This document shows positions 1 to 15,100 of a stretch of DNA of 64,000 nucleotides, one piece after another (position 1 is the first letter of the stretch; each line of letters starts with the position of its first letter). The translations under genes were made by a program, and so were the position numbers. Location: positions 124,001-188,000 of the forward strand of contig BROG01000631.1 in the NCBI GenBank assembly GCA_030159075.1, written 5' to 3'. The DNA comes from Atrina japonica (taxonomy: Eukaryota; Mollusca; Bivalvia; Pterioida; Pinnidae). The notes below the pieces were generated by a model. The model was given only the letters and a program-made list of their open reading frames with translations, was not told the DNA's origin and ran no database searches.

Positions 1-196
1 CAGTATAATCTCAAAATCTAATTAGTCATATAAAAAGACATCTAAACAATTTAAACCACAACCATTGACTGCTTTTGTAATTGTATGAGTAACAGATTGG
101 GGAAAACAAAATTACAAAAGGTTAAAAAATATCAGTAGTCTACTGGTCTAAAGACTAGACTAGTATAATTTGCATAGGTCCAGTTAACTTACGTAC

Positions 197-289
197 CTTA
201 GGCATTCTCCGACTGAATTAATGACTAGTATGTTTATACATCCTTCACTATCACCATATAGAATCAAACATTCATCAGACCCAGTGGCA
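197..289 (-). CDS. WD40 exon (leftmost visible exon)
   Basis: This 93-bp exon has acceptor ttttgcag and donor AAG|GTACGT. It encodes a WD blade whose core reads DECLILYGDSEGCINIL. The first base completes the TG of the previous exon (Cys), so the phase agrees. The donor shows that the gene continues to the left of the window. Confidence 0.85.
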
Positions 290-1513
290 CTGCAAAAGAA
301 GCAGCATGATTAACACCGACAATCAAAAGAAGCAAAATGGAAAGTGTAAAAAAAAAATTTAAAAAGTTAACAAAACTTATAATTAAACAGCAAACACACA
401 AACATGTGTAACCTGCATACTACTGTACTTTTGTAAATAAATCATAAAATATTTTCAGATCTAATTTACCTGGAAAGCTAAGTATGATCATTTAACAAGT
501 CTCTACAAGATCTCAGATATAGGTTTTAGAGCTACAAAGATAAGTTCTAGAGTAATCATATACACAGATACATTCTAGAGTTATCATATACACAGATAAG
601 TTCTAGAGTTATCATATACACAGATACGTTCTAGAGTTATCATATACACAGATAAGTTCTAGAGTTATCGTATACACAGATATGTTCTAGAGTTATCATA
701 TACACAGATAAGTTCTAGAGTTATCATATACACAGATAAGTTCTAGAGTTATCATATACACAGATATGTTCTAGAGTTATATACACAGATACGTTCTAGA
801 GTTATCATATACACAGATAAGTTCTAGAGTTATCATATACACAGATAAGTTCTAGAGCTATCATATACACAGATACGTTCTAGAGTTATCATATACACAG
901 ATAAGTTCTAGAGTTATCATATACACAGATAAGTTCTAGAGTTATCATATACACAGATAAGTTCTAGAGTTATCATATACACAGATAAGTTCTAGAGTTA
1001 TCATATACACAGATAAGTTCTAGAGTTATCATATACACAGATAAGTTCTAGAGTTATCATATACACAGATAAGTTCTAGAGCTATCATATACACAGATAC
1101 GTTCTAGAGTTATCATATACACAGATAAGTTCTAGAGTTATATACACAGATACGTTCTAGAGTTATCATATACACAGATAAGTTCTAGAGTTATCATATA
1201 CACAGATACGTTCTAGAGTTATCATATACACAGATACGTTCTAGAGTTATCATATACACAGATACGTTCTAGAGTTATTATATTCATAGATAAGTTTTAG
1301 AATTGTGATATTCAATGATAAACATTAATGTAATCACATCATGATTTCAATGCTGAAGCCTGTGACACATGGTTCAGTTAATCAGTTAATACAGGTATAA
1401 TTAAGTCTCACAACCTCATACCCTCTTCAGATTGTATTGATTGACACTATTTAGGTAGCAATGATAAAATCAATACATACAACCTAAAGTCACCAATCTT
1501 TACACTGATGATC

Positions 1514-1576
<63 letters not shown>

Positions 1577-4500
1577 AGTCCCAAATGTACAATCAAAACT
1601 TTAAATATTGCAATGTCCTACATTTTGACGCCGTCCCACCCCCAGGGTCATATGGTGTCAGTGAAGTGTCTAAGTTTGGTTACTGTATCACAATCCAAAC
1701 TTGAAATATTGCACTTTATATGTAAGAAGGACAGAATTATGGACAGACAGATAGATAGACAAACAAACAGACACAAAAACAGACAGACAGATGGATGATC
1801 CATACACTAGATGCCCTGGCGGTCCTTTCAGGCCGGGGACATAACAAGTCTTCAAGTAGGTTCAGCATGGCATGACAGACAACAAAGAGTTAGTTCAGCA
1901 TGGCAAGATGACAACAATTAGTTAACATTTATGTGTTCAAAATACTTAAAATCGTCATGACAACAACATACCAGTAATCTAACTTGAGTGGAACCGTTTC
2001 TAAGCTGCTGATTTGGCAGTATGGCTTGTAAGATGAGGAATCAAAGAACTGTATTTCCCTGTCTCTGTAAGAAAAGTAATCATTTTTAATATTAAAAAGC
2101 TAGAAGTATTCATGACAATTTACATAAAACAAGCTTTATCATATACCTTTAGTAACCAGATTCCAGTTGATGTGTAAAAATATCATCATCAACTTTGGTC
2201 TTCTCTGGCTCTGGTTTGAGCTAACTCTCTACAGTAAAGGTCAAGGTTGATATATAAAATGCTTAAATAAAAGTGACCAAAAGGTCCTAATCAGTCATGC
2301 GTACTCCCACCCTATCAACAGCACCTCTCCCCCAGAGGTGGCAGTTTTAGCAAAGATCTATTTGTTACTTATTATAGCTATATACCAAGTCAGACTTCTA
2401 CATATTCTGGGGTAAAAAAAAGTTTGTTCTTTTGTAAGTTTTGGCCCCCAAATGGCAATGAATGGCAATGGTAAATATTATCATACTGTTACACAGTGAG
2501 AGATATACTGCTGTACTCTACATGTATGTATGTTAAAACTAACATCACTTAATTATACAAAAAATCCTTTTTTATTAGTATAAATAGTGCCTTATGCTAC
2601 ACTAAACAATTTTTCAGTAATATGGTGGTGCGAATTTTTAATGGTGGATGAAAGCACCTGGCTACAATATAGCAGGGAAAAGACCACAGGCCTTCTACCA
2701 GTAAATAGGCAAACTTTCTAACCAAATCAGTTTAGGTTCCAGTGGGACTCGAACCTTACTGACGTGAGAGACTCCATGGTTTAAAGTCCAATACTCAAAA
2801 CACTCAGACACTGGGGCCCCAATCAGTAATCACACACTGGCAACTGTAAGTCTGTACCTCCTTTTTACTAACAAAACATGTACATGTGAATACAAACCTG
2901 ATATTGAGGAACAAATTTCTATTTTTCAGGTACTCTGTTCTATAATTACATGCCAGTCTGACATAAACATTCATTACATATACATCTGACAGTCTTACCC
3001 TGTTCCTATAAGAACTTTTTTCCATTGACCCATTATCACAAAGTCTGTTATCCATTTTGTTTTTTGTTTATTTTTTGCCTCTGTGTTCTACAATACAATA
3101 AAATGACAAGATTGTAAAGCAACATATACTAAGTTTAATTCTGTAGTAATGATGTATTGTACTTTATTACCATAGCAAGGTAGTTTAGAATCATACTTGT
3201 AACATATTAAAGAGAAGTTTTTAAGTAAAATATTACAGCCAGCGTACTACTGACATATTGAGATAAACACTTCAATACCTTATATTAAAGCAAAAATAAA
3301 TAAACAACAACCACAAAAAAAAAAAAAAAAAAAAAAAAAAACCATATTATAAATTGTAATCCCAAAATCATACATACATGTATCTCAGATTTGTGTCAGA
3401 GCAACCTATATTTATTTACATTATCATAGCAATATACTGCAGATTGATGTCATGGCAACATAACTTTGTCCCCGTTTAATCAAGAATCCAATATTATATT
3501 AACATATAATATCCATATACAACTTAACATCACTACACTATCTAATTATAGCCCAGCATCATAGCAACAATGTTGTCCAGTATCATACTTGTAGCAACCG
3601 TGCAGTCCAATTTTATTGCAACACACTATTATCCATCACTATAGCAACAAACTCATGACCTGTGTCACAATCACATCGTATTTTTGCAACACTGAGTGTA
3701 CTATAAAAAGAATTACCATGGAAACAAATGTAGTGGTGCATTTGAGGTATTTCTATATAAATATATAGAAGTCCAAGCTCATGGAGTAAGACTGCCATAG
3801 TTACCAAATTCATATATTTCTTTTGCACAGTAACATTATGTACATTTTTATAAAAATGCTCAACCACAAATCACAGTTAACAAAATGATAACTTAAAAAA
3901 GGTAATAGAAAGTTTTCAAGTAATTGTGTAAACACTTGAAAGTCAAAGGAATAAAACATAGGTTTATCATGTTTAGGCAAAAATTGAAATGTTGACCTTC
4001 CTACCCAAGTATTTGTACTAGAATATCTATACCAAGTATCATTTAGCTCAGGAGGCCGAAACTATATCAGTAAAATAAACTTGTGTCAATATTGTATTTA
4101 TTATATATACATTGTAATACAGAAAGAGTCCAATAGCCAGCAAGATAAAAATGTAAACAAACAGATACCAGTTCACTCAAATTTTAAAACTGTAGGTTGA
4201 TCAGAAAAGTGAGGGCACTTTGAATTAGTGCATGGACTTGTGCAAAATGTTGTATTAGAGGAAAATAGTACAGATAATTTCCTGTGTACAGATACCTGGC
4301 ATTTTATTTAACTGTTTGGCATTTGTGAGTCAAGATACTGGCTAGTCAATCTGTTTGTTTACATTTTGATCTTACTGGCTGTATTATATATACCGGTAGT
4401 AAATATGACAGACACATTTACTAGATTTCATTAAATTGACATAGTTTCAGCCTCCCATGTCATATAGTCACCCCATACAGAGATAAAAAGATTTAGAATT

Positions 4501-6053
4501 TATTTTCTTATTTCTTTTTTCCTCTGTTCCTTTGGTTTAATTAAGTTTTTAATATTGGCTGAAGCAGTCCATTTACAATATACCTAAACAAAGAATACAA
4601 GTCTGTAGGAACCATTTTATACATGTAGCTCAGGTAAATCAACACCTGAGATTTCCAGTGAGAAGATGAGGTCAATAGCGTGTTGCTATAAAATCATTCC
4701 ACAATATAACCAACTGAAATTTCCATCAAAACATTTCAACTGTTGACAAAAACATTAATTATCAAAGTTCATAATGAGCTGGTATTCCATGAAATGCCAT
4801 TCACTACTGCATCATAACACTAGCAAAATCAATCAAATTGCAGAACTATCTAGCAACAACTGTTTGCAAAATGCACTTAAAAGCATCACAAAACCATGAT
4901 GGTAGAACGTGATATTTAAATCTTTTAAAATTCCTCTAAAACACTGTCATTGATTGGTTTATTATAAAACTTCTGTAAGTGTATTTTAGTATACATATCA
5001 GTACGATGATATATTGGTTAAATAATATATGTACGATGTATGAGCCATGATGTATGAGACACGTTGTATGAGACACGCTGGTTACAACACAGTAACATGA
5101 CAACGGAAACATGGTACAAATATAGTGGTGCTGATAGACGGATTGTAGTTAATGAGGAAAATACGAAATCTCTTAAATATCCACATATTATAGTATGATT
5201 ATCTTGATCACCTAGTGACCTAGCTTATATATGCAAAAGATATCTTTGTGTATGTCACCATCAAAAGCAATGTTTTTTGTGATCTGGGAAAGATTTGGAC
5301 CAGTGTTAAGAGAAAGTGATAATGAATGTAGAAATGGCATACTTGTAGTTTTTTGGGACTAAAGATTTAAAAGGGCACTGGCTATGTTTACCAAAAACAT
5401 TTTTAAAATTTTTTCTACTTTAATTGATGTACAATAACAAATAAGAGCTATACACAGTCAAAAAAAATCTTATATTCCTATATATTTCGTGAAAATAAGG
5501 TCACGTCCAGTTTGGTATTCATATACAAATAGTAAGGTCAAGTTAATCATTTTGCAATTGAAAAAGTGCCAAACCTTGGTTTCTCAAGAAATTTTCACAA
5601 AACATATAGGAATTTCAGAATGTTTATGCCTGTATATATCTCTTTTGCTATTTTATATCAATCTAAATAGTAAAAAAAGGGAAAAGAAAACAGAAAAAAA
5701 TTAACAGCTAATGCCCCTGTAAGTCACAGGTTATTTTTTAATATTTATGTCCAGGTATGCTGATGTATGTCCAGGTATACCAATTTATGTCCTGGTATGC
5801 CAATGTATGCCCAGGTATGCCAATGTATGGCCAGGTATGCCAAGGTATGCCAATGTATGTCCAGGTAATGTATGCCAATGTATGTCCAGGTATGCCAATG
5901 TATGCCCAGGTATGCCAATGTATGCAGGGGTAATGGTAAGAGTATTGATCAGTGCTGTTAATATCCAGCAATAGACCTATTTCGAGTTGTTCCGTTCCGT
6001 TATCATGGTTATGGTTCATCATAATAGTATGCAGCTTTAAAGAAAAAATGTTA

Positions 6054-6100
<47 letters not shown>

Positions 6101-9100
6101 ACATGTATATTTGACCTGAAATAAAAGATAAAAGGCACTGGAAGGTTCCAGATTTGAAAAGCACATCTTACAGGAATGTTGTGTTCTCTTTTTTTCTTAT
6201 TTTTTTTCTTACTTTCTTTCTTTTTTTCTTTCTTTTTTTCTTTCTTCTTTTCCTTTTTTTTTTTTATTCTTTTTTTTCTTTTCTTTTTTTTCTTTTTTTT
6301 TTTCTATTTTACATCTCTTACAAGACAGAACATTTATTTTAACATTCCCTTGCAAATGAATTGAAACAAGATATCACTGAATGTCATCAATCTAAATTTT
6401 TTGAAACCTGAAGTGACTTTGCTCACTTTTTTATTGGCATCACATGATCCGAGTACAAACTATTCTGAAAAAACTGAACGGAATGGAACAACATGAAAAA
6501 GGTCTACTGATGTAGTGTTATTATTTATTTCATATATTGATATATCTATTTTTGCATGCATGAATTTATATGTATCAACATTTGTGGACAGCTAAAATAG
6601 GAAATATTCATTCCAAGTCAGAGAAATATGTCAAATCAATTTATTTACTATTATAAATTTAAAGCTAGAAAACAATTATTATTGCCTGTCCACCCACTGA
6701 CTCAAACAAATTGCCTAAACTTCATTTACCAGACTTACATGCCCATATCAATGTTTAAATCATCACTTTGTTGTTGTTTTGTTTTTGTTTAGCATACAAA
6801 TTTTCTTTGGAATTATTTTATGGTAAGTAACTGTCTAGAAACACTGATTTCAATTTTTTTAGATGTGTATTATAAAAAAAAAAGTAAGAATTTTACAAAT
6901 GTTTAACTAAAAGCATTAACTTCAGACTTATTTTGTTTATACCTGTAAATGGTTTATATATGTAAATCTATTAGAATATAATGATCTAATCTGGCTAGTT
7001 TTGCAAAAATTTATATACTGACAAGTAATAATGTCTGCCCTAAAACAGGTCTGTATAACTGTATATGATGCGAGTTATTATGACTGATGAGTCTGTATAA
7101 CTCTATATGATGCGAGTTATTATGACTGATGAGTCTGTATAATTATATATGATACAAGTCATTATGACTGATGAGTCTGTATAATTGTATATGATACAAG
7201 TCATTATGACTGATGAGTCTGTATAACTCTATATGATGCGAGTTATTATGACTGATGAGTCTGTATAATTATATATGATACAAGTCATTATGACTGATGA
7301 GTCTGTATAATTGTAAATGATACAAGTCATTATGACTGATGAGTCTGTATAACTCTATATGATACGAGTTATTATGACTGATGAGTCTGTATAATTGTAC
7401 ATGATACAAGTCATTATGACTGATGAGTCTGTATAATTATATATGATACAAGTCATTATGACTGATGAGTCTGTATAATTATATATGATACAAGTCATTA
7501 TGACTGATGAGTCTATATAATTATATATGATACAAGTCATTATGACTGATGAGTCTGTATAATTGTATATGATACGAGTCATTATGACTGATGAGTCTGT
7601 ATAATTGTATATGATATGAGTCATTATGACTGATGAGTCTGTATAATTGTATATGATACAAGTCATTATGACTGATGAGTCTGTATAATTGTATATGATA
7701 CAAGTCATTATGACTGATGAGTCTGTATAATTGTATATGATACAAGTCATTATGACTGAAGAGTCTGTATAATTGTATATGATACAAGTCATCATGACTG
7801 ACAAGTCTATAACTGTATATATAATATGTAAGTTATTACCAGTATGAAAGATAAGTCTGCAAAACTGTATAAGGTATATGATACAAATTATTACTAATTG
7901 CCTAGAGCAAGTATATATACTGGTATATGAGAAATGTAATTATGACCTACAATAAGTCAAGTCTGTATCACGGTACGTAAATAATAATGACTGACCTACT
8001 ACAGGTCTGTATAACTGAATATGATAAAAATAATAATGACTTAAAGCCAACTCTGTATCACACATAACTAAGTTACAAGTAATTATGACTGTCTAGAATA
8101 GGTCCGTATCATTGTATATAAGTAATTATGATTATCTAGAACAAGTCTGTATAATTCTATACAGGTAATCACAGGTCTGTATCATTTTATATAAGTAATT
8201 ATGATTATCTAGAAACAAGTCTGTATAATTGTATACAGGTAATCATGACTACCCAGAACAGGTGCGTATAATTGATTACAAGTAATTATGATTACCTATA
8301 ACAGGTCTGTATAATATTGTATATAGGTAATTACAACTACATGTATGTAGAACAGGTGCGTATAATTGATTACAAGTAATTATGATTACCTAGAACAGGT
8401 CTGTATAATATTGTATATAGGTAATTACAACTACATGTATGTAGAACAGGTGCGTATAATTGTATACAAGTAATTATGACTACCTAGAACAGGTCTGTAT
8501 AATATAGTATATAGGTAATTACGACTATGTAGAACAGATGCGTATAATTGTATGTAAGTATTTCTGACCCAAGACAAATCTGTTTTACTGTATCTGAATT
8601 ATGATATAAGTAATTATGACTGACATACACATACATGTAGGGTAGTACACATTTGTGTATTATGATAGTGTTTAATTATAGTACACAGAGGAATATTAAA
8701 GTAGATTATGGGTAGCAGTATCACACAGTACGTGCTGCTTGCTGCTGTAATACTTATTAGACACTTGTTACCTGTTGTTCATATTTCTTTTGATTCTGTG
8801 ATAAAAATATGACACTTTAGGTTAAAACCGTATACATAACCATATAAATAGACAGTAAAAATCACTTAAACTAACCATTGAATGAAATAAATGACTTTAC
8901 AGGGAAAAAAATAGGGAGAGAAAAAAATGGGAATTAAAAAAGAAAAAAGTAAGATTTAGATTACTGAAATATTTAGAGATAAAATACTGAAAATATTAAA
9001 ACTTAAGTGAAGAGCATAAAAGTTCTGTGATGTATGATTTTCATACCAATAAAATCATATGAGACCAAATCTAGAAAATTACAATGGATATGATACAAGA

Positions 9101-12100
9101 ATTAGATAAATAAAGGGGAAAAAATTCTAAAAGTTTGAAAAACATAAACATTATAAATTGATATAAGTACAAAATCTGTGGCTTTATAAACCAACAGCCC
9201 AAGTATTATGTTTCAAATCAAATTTGATCAAATTAAAGGTTGCCACAGAAATTTAACTATGAAGCTTCTATAATAACATTTTTATCTGCAAGAAAAAGTA
9301 TTGTTATATTTACAAGAGATTTTTCCAATCTTAATAACATCTGCAGCATAGCAATTCTTGATCCATCAAATGGTCCAAGATACAGTATACAAACTGGTGA
9401 ACATTTATCAACCATGGACTTCCAGAAGATCCAGAAGTGGGATCAGGAGCCCTGGAGGAGTAAGCATCTCCTGTTGTCTGACATCACTATGTACATGCCA
9501 TCACTTTCCTGTCAATCTGACAACATGTCACTTTCTAGCGGACATCTTTTACATGTACTTGACTAAATTCTTTGTATTTAACAATAACAGCAACACATTA
9601 TTTTCTATTTAAAAACACCGTCACAGCGATATCTCATTTCATTTGCTTTTTGACCAAAAGTATATATATGTATACAAATCAACATGTCAACATTTTCAAA
9701 ACTTCTTATTTACTCTCTAGTTTTTCACAGTACAGGATCACCATTAACTGACAGTTTACTAGAAATACTTTGTATATTATATGTTACATCTTAACTATAG
9801 GTATGTTTTATTGAAGTGCATACTTACAACTACATATTTGATTTCTTTCATCTCCACATTGGAATTCCAAAATGTGACCATACCGTCCTGTAAAGAGAAA
9901 GAAAATGTATCAAACATCCATTAGATATCACAGGAATTTTAGTTTCAGATGTCTGAAATAATTTATAACTCCTTCACACCTAAAACATACATAGACTAGA
10001 CTTTTTACATGTTGTAAAGGAGAGTTCATTGTTTTCCACAGGGTAGGTAAGATTACATGACAATTTATTATACATACTATCTATCCTGATATCTGATTGT
10101 CTACTGTGAAACACTTAAGTCAAATTTTATAGAATTTGAAAACTAATTATCACATGAGAATACTTTCAACTTCAGCAAACCCTAGAGTTCTATATATAAA
10201 TAGACGAAAGCAGATAATAAGTCACTTGGGCCTCTCGCTGACCTAAAATGGCATTTCAATACAACAGTGGAACTTTGCTATTAAGACCATCTAACTGACT
10301 GACTCAAATTGGTCTGCTTTGTGAGGTGGCCTCTTGAGTGAGGGTCTGGACTTATTTATCAAGACAATTTAAGGGAACTTCATATGTATGTATCTGAGGT
10401 GGTCTCCTAAGTGAGGTGGTCTCCAAAGTGAGGTGGTCTCCTAAGTGAGGTGGTCTCCTAAGTGAGGTGGTCTCTTGAGTGAGGGTCTGGACTTATTTAT
10501 CAAGACAATTTAAGGGAACTTCATATGTATGTATCTGAGGTGGTCTCCTAAGTGAGGTGGTCTCCAAAGTGAGGTGGTCTCCTAAGTGAGGTGGTCTCCT
10601 AAGTGAGGTGGCCTCTTGAGTGAGGGTCTGGACTTATTTATCAAGACAATTTAAGGGAACTTCATATGTATGTATCTGAGGTGGTCTCCTAAGTGAGGTG
10701 GTCTCCAAAGTGAGGTGGTCTCCTAAGTGAGGTGGTCTCCTAAGTGAGGTGGCCTCTTGAGTGAGGGTCTGGACTTATTTATCAAGACAATTTAAGGGAA
10801 CTTCATATGTATGTATCTGAGGTGGTCTCCTAAGTGAGGTGGTCTCCAAAGTGAGGTGGTCTCCTAAGTGAGGTGGTCTCCTAAGTGAGGTGGCCTCTTG
10901 AGTGAGGGTCTGGACTTATTTATCAAGACAATTTAAGGGAACTTCATATGTATGTATCTGAGGTGGTCTCCTAAGTGAGGTGGTCTCCAAAGTGAGGTGG
11001 TCTCCTAAGTGAGGTGGTCTCCTAAGTGAGGTGGCCTCTTGAGTGAGGGTCTGGACTTATTTATCAAGACAATTTAAGGGAACTTCATATGTATGTATCT
11101 GAGGTGGTCTCCTAAGTGAGGTGGTCTCCAAAGTGAGGTTTCACTGTATAGTGAAATCCAATAATAAACATAAGATACCATAAATTGGGATATTTTGGCC
11201 AATTTGGCCACCCTATCAAAATGGCCAAAACTAAACCGTCTAAAATGTGTACAGAATGTTTCTATTGGTACTTCAAAAATATTTTAGTGTTTTATAGAAT
11301 AAGACTTTGATAATTTGAAAGTTGGCCAAATTTAAATATTGTATAAACATAAACGGCCAAAATTTAACTAACCAAAAAATAACCTTTCAATTTATGACCA
11401 AAGTGGGCAGACTTTAGTGACGCCAAAGTTTCCTAATTTTCCTGAGAAACCATCTGTCTACAGAGATTTAAAAGAGTTAGAAAAACACTCAAATAACGAT
11501 CTGCCGAAATAAATCTCTTTTGAGAGAGCCCCTGTATTGAGAATCAAACACTTATTATAGATAGATTAAACTTTATGACATATGGGCTAGTGTGTTACGT
11601 GACATATTTCAGTATATACAATGCACAGATAAATGGTGCTGACCCTATGAATTAGTTTGAGAGTGTTTGATCTGCTTTGTTATCAGGTTTCAAGATTTGC
11701 TGCAGCATGGTCTGCTTAGACAAACACTTTTCAGGATAAGCTCTTTTTAATAGAATCTTCGTAATTTAGAATACTACTTATCCTTAAGGAATTTGGTCCC
11801 AGAAATAATCTATGTCATTCATATAGTTTATTTTCCTACCTGACTACATGCAATAAACGTTCCATCAGCCGTATCCGTTATTTTCAGAACAGCATGCTTA
11901 TGAGCAGTGGCCTCTATTTTGGCTGGAAGATGAAAACTAACTTCTTTTGATCTAAGATATGAGTCTTCCTTCTCCGCATACTCCAGCTGCATATATGTAC
12001 AGAATTCATCCCAGCTGATAGCTCCCTCTGATGACCAATCTATTTTCATAAACAGTGACTCAATCTGTGATGCCTGCAAAAAAGATTTAACATCAATTAA

Positions 12101-15100
12101 GGTACTCCAAAAGTTAAACGTTTGTCATATCTATTCTGTTTTTGTTTTGCCTTTTATCGGAAATAGAAAGATTACACATTTTCCTTTGGGAAATAGGTTT
12201 TTCAAATGAGTCGAAAAACCAAAGTCCTGTGTCATGGTAAATGTGGCATGGAAAAGAACCCTAAAAATTGAGTGGTGTCAGTCCATAGCACAGGTCAAAA
12301 TTTGTGGAACTTTACCTGTAGCATGGGACTCTCAATATAAGTGAAGAATTCTTGGTGGGATGTAAAAAAGCAAAAAATAATTCATGGGAAATAACGATGT
12401 ACATGTATGTATATATACGTAAAGCTAGAACGATAAAGAAAATATCCATACTAATGTTGTGGTACTATACACTATAGCTGACCATTGGCAGCATTTTTTA
12501 CGTACTAGTCAAGATTTAAAAATGTCTATGCACTGAACATTTGGAGACAAAAGAGTCTGATAACTGAGAAATAACTACTGCCAAGATAAATTTGAGGTCA
12601 GAGACCAAGATGGAATGAACAACAGATGAGAGTCTTTGCTGTACTGGTCGGGGACCAGTAGCCGACTAGGATCAGTAGCTGGATAGCACCAGTAGCTGAC
12701 AAGGATCAGTAGCTGGATAGCACCAGTAGCTGACAAGGATCAGTAGCTGGATAGCACCAGTAGCCAACTTGGACCAGTAGCTGACTTGGACCAGTAGCCA
12801 GCTAGAAAAAGTAGCCAGCTATTGCATTATTTCATCTATATAGAACACAATTTTGCAAGATTTCTTTAGATCAATTATCAGCTGTTGGACATTTTTTTCA
12901 AATAGAAGGGAAATAATATTGTCATGCTACATACTAAAGATGAAATCACACCATAGCCAGCTACTTATCCTAGCAAGCTACCAGTCCTCAGCCAGTATGT
13001 CCTTTTTTTTTTTTACCTTGTTTCCTTTTCCATATACCCTGTCTTTCAGTAAACTTTTAAATTCCTCCAAATCTAGCTGCCCGGATCTGTTGACATCAGC
13101 TTCTACAAAAGCTTCCTGAAGTTTCCGTAGTGTATCTATATTTATGTGTTCTTCTATCTGTAACATACAAAAAGGAAACATAAAGATTTGTATCTATGTA
13201 CTATGCGGTGTATATTTACAATTTCTAAGGGTTTTTCCTGAGTATTTCTGGGATTGCCATCTACAATGCACCTTGAAGTGGGATAATTTAATGACATTGA
13301 CTCGTCACCATAACAATTTTAACAACTTGTCTAACTAGACAGATACTGTTGGGATTTTAATATGTTATTGTCTAGTGAAATTTGTATATGATGACCTTCT
13401 TAGGGATACAACAAAACTGGTCTTCATAGGGAGGTGGTCTTTATATAGAGGTAGATTTGTACACAAATGGTACTATTGGGGACAACCAAAAAACAAAAAA
13501 ACAAACCAAAAAAACCCAAAAATGGTCTCTGGGACCAGGTGGTCTTTTTACACAGGTGGTTGTTAAAGCAGGATTTACTATATATGTGTTATTGTCAAAA
13601 TTATTTTTATTGTTTTTCAAGAAACTCTGTTGGTACTTCATATCTAATGCAAGAAGATTTTTACTCCATTGTATTTCATCCAAGCAAGTATTACAAGTAT
13701 ATATTATAATATGTACATATGACGAAAACTACATATAATATCTAATGGTCATACTACTGACCTCTTATATGATCAACAAATGACCTCTTGTTGTTAAAAT
13801 ATCTACATACATTCCGGTACCTGGGGTAGTGTTTACAAGTAAAACAGGTAGAATTAAAACTGTACAGGTATTTGTACATGTAGGAAATTCATTGCACTAA
13901 TTCTAAATTCCTATAGTTTTTGTTTATTTAATTTTATCCATTGAATGTCATAAAAACATTTAATTGACAAGTCTATACATAAAGAATGAATGTGAAGCTT
14001 TGTCAAATCATGTTGTAAACTTATAGATTTTATCTATCTTCTAATAAAAAACAATGTACATAGGATCTGGCTGTAAAACACCTAGACAAGCCCTAACTGA
14101 TGATATACTTCAAAGAGACTGTGTCGTCTAGAAAGACGTAAAATTATATTGAGTGTGTACACAGGCTTTGTTTGCTTTTTACTTTATCACTTAGTTATGT
14201 CTTACTATACAGCTGATAGCTGTACAGACAAGTCTTGTTGAAATAAAACTGTCAGGTGTGTTTGAAAGCTGTTCAATTTAAGTTTTAAAATTTGTAAAAA
14301 GTTAAAAGTCATATCATTGTATAAACTAAACTCAAGAGCTTCCAATAAATTACTTCCAGAATATTTCAATACAAGTGGTAGAATTTTCCTGCAGCTTTCA
14401 AAGATGTCAGTGACAGAGTTGGGCTTATCACCTGATTGTTATACATGTACACAGCTCTGTCAATATAAGCCAACAGCCAACAAATTCTGTTGGCCATTTT
14501 TATTATTGGCTACTTGTCTTCTATTGAGCAAAAAATTACTGATTCACAATGTTCTCAATGAGAGCCGTCAAAATCAATTGCCTGTTGTAAAGATTCTGCG
14601 GCTATGAGATTTCTGCATCAGTAAAAATAGTATACTGTATTTTCATAAATGTATCAAATGTATGCTTTGGTGACCTCAGACCCCTGGACATCATACATGT
14701 ATCTGACCCCCTTTCAGGTTTTTCCCTTTCAAAAATATTATTGAGAACACTGATTTACACACAAAGTTTAAGCAAACATCTAAGTAAGAAAAAAAAAAAA
14801 AAATATTGAAAAGGCTACAGTGGGTCTCTCAAAAGAGGTTTTATTTAACTCATCAACCCCTGAAAAACAATGGACTCAACTGAAAATCAGTGACTTAGAC
14901 CAGTCCAAATGATTATTTAATCAAGCAGTTTTCAGAATGTGGTCTCAGAAGATAGGTGGTCATTCATGAGAGCGGTCTTTCAAGACAGGTTCCACTGTAT
15001 TACGTAGTTGTCTGTCAAAATCAAGTATTTGTGTGACAAGTCTAACAGATGTCTGATAAAACCTAACATTCATATAACAGTATATTTGCTTTCAATCCAA

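Noticed and set aside
5738..6166. Open frames with repeated MPRYANVCPG or GIPGHTLAY-type peptides
   Set aside because: They arise from the 20-bp tandem repeat at 5745-5935 read in different frames.
7355..7804. 149-codon minus-strand open frame of 14-residue repeats
   Set aside because: It is a by-product of a 42-bp array without stops in that frame. Two other frames are equally open and there is no start context or splice support.
7049..7806. CTGATGAGTC in every 42-bp unit, resembling the hammerhead ribozyme core found in some animal satellites
   Set aside because: The required GAAA strand is absent from the unit (the corresponding place reads GATAC), and no stem II or stem III can be drawn. 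The resemblance is limited to one strand of the core.
8772..8795. 24-bp micro-exon (NQKKYEQQ) for the EF-hand/WD40 gene
   Set aside because: The borders (TATCACAG and CAG|GTAACA) and phase are acceptable, but eight residues give no family evidence, and the expected W-V-T-D segment is still missing. Left open rather than annotated.
9240..9566. 108-codon plus-strand open frame
   Set aside because: It lies antisense in the WD40-gene intron and includes the dispersed repeat shared with 48.2 kb. No domain.
14097..14145. CTGATGA followed by GAAA, a second hammerhead-like spacing
   Set aside because: Stem II does not pair next to the core and no stem I was found.
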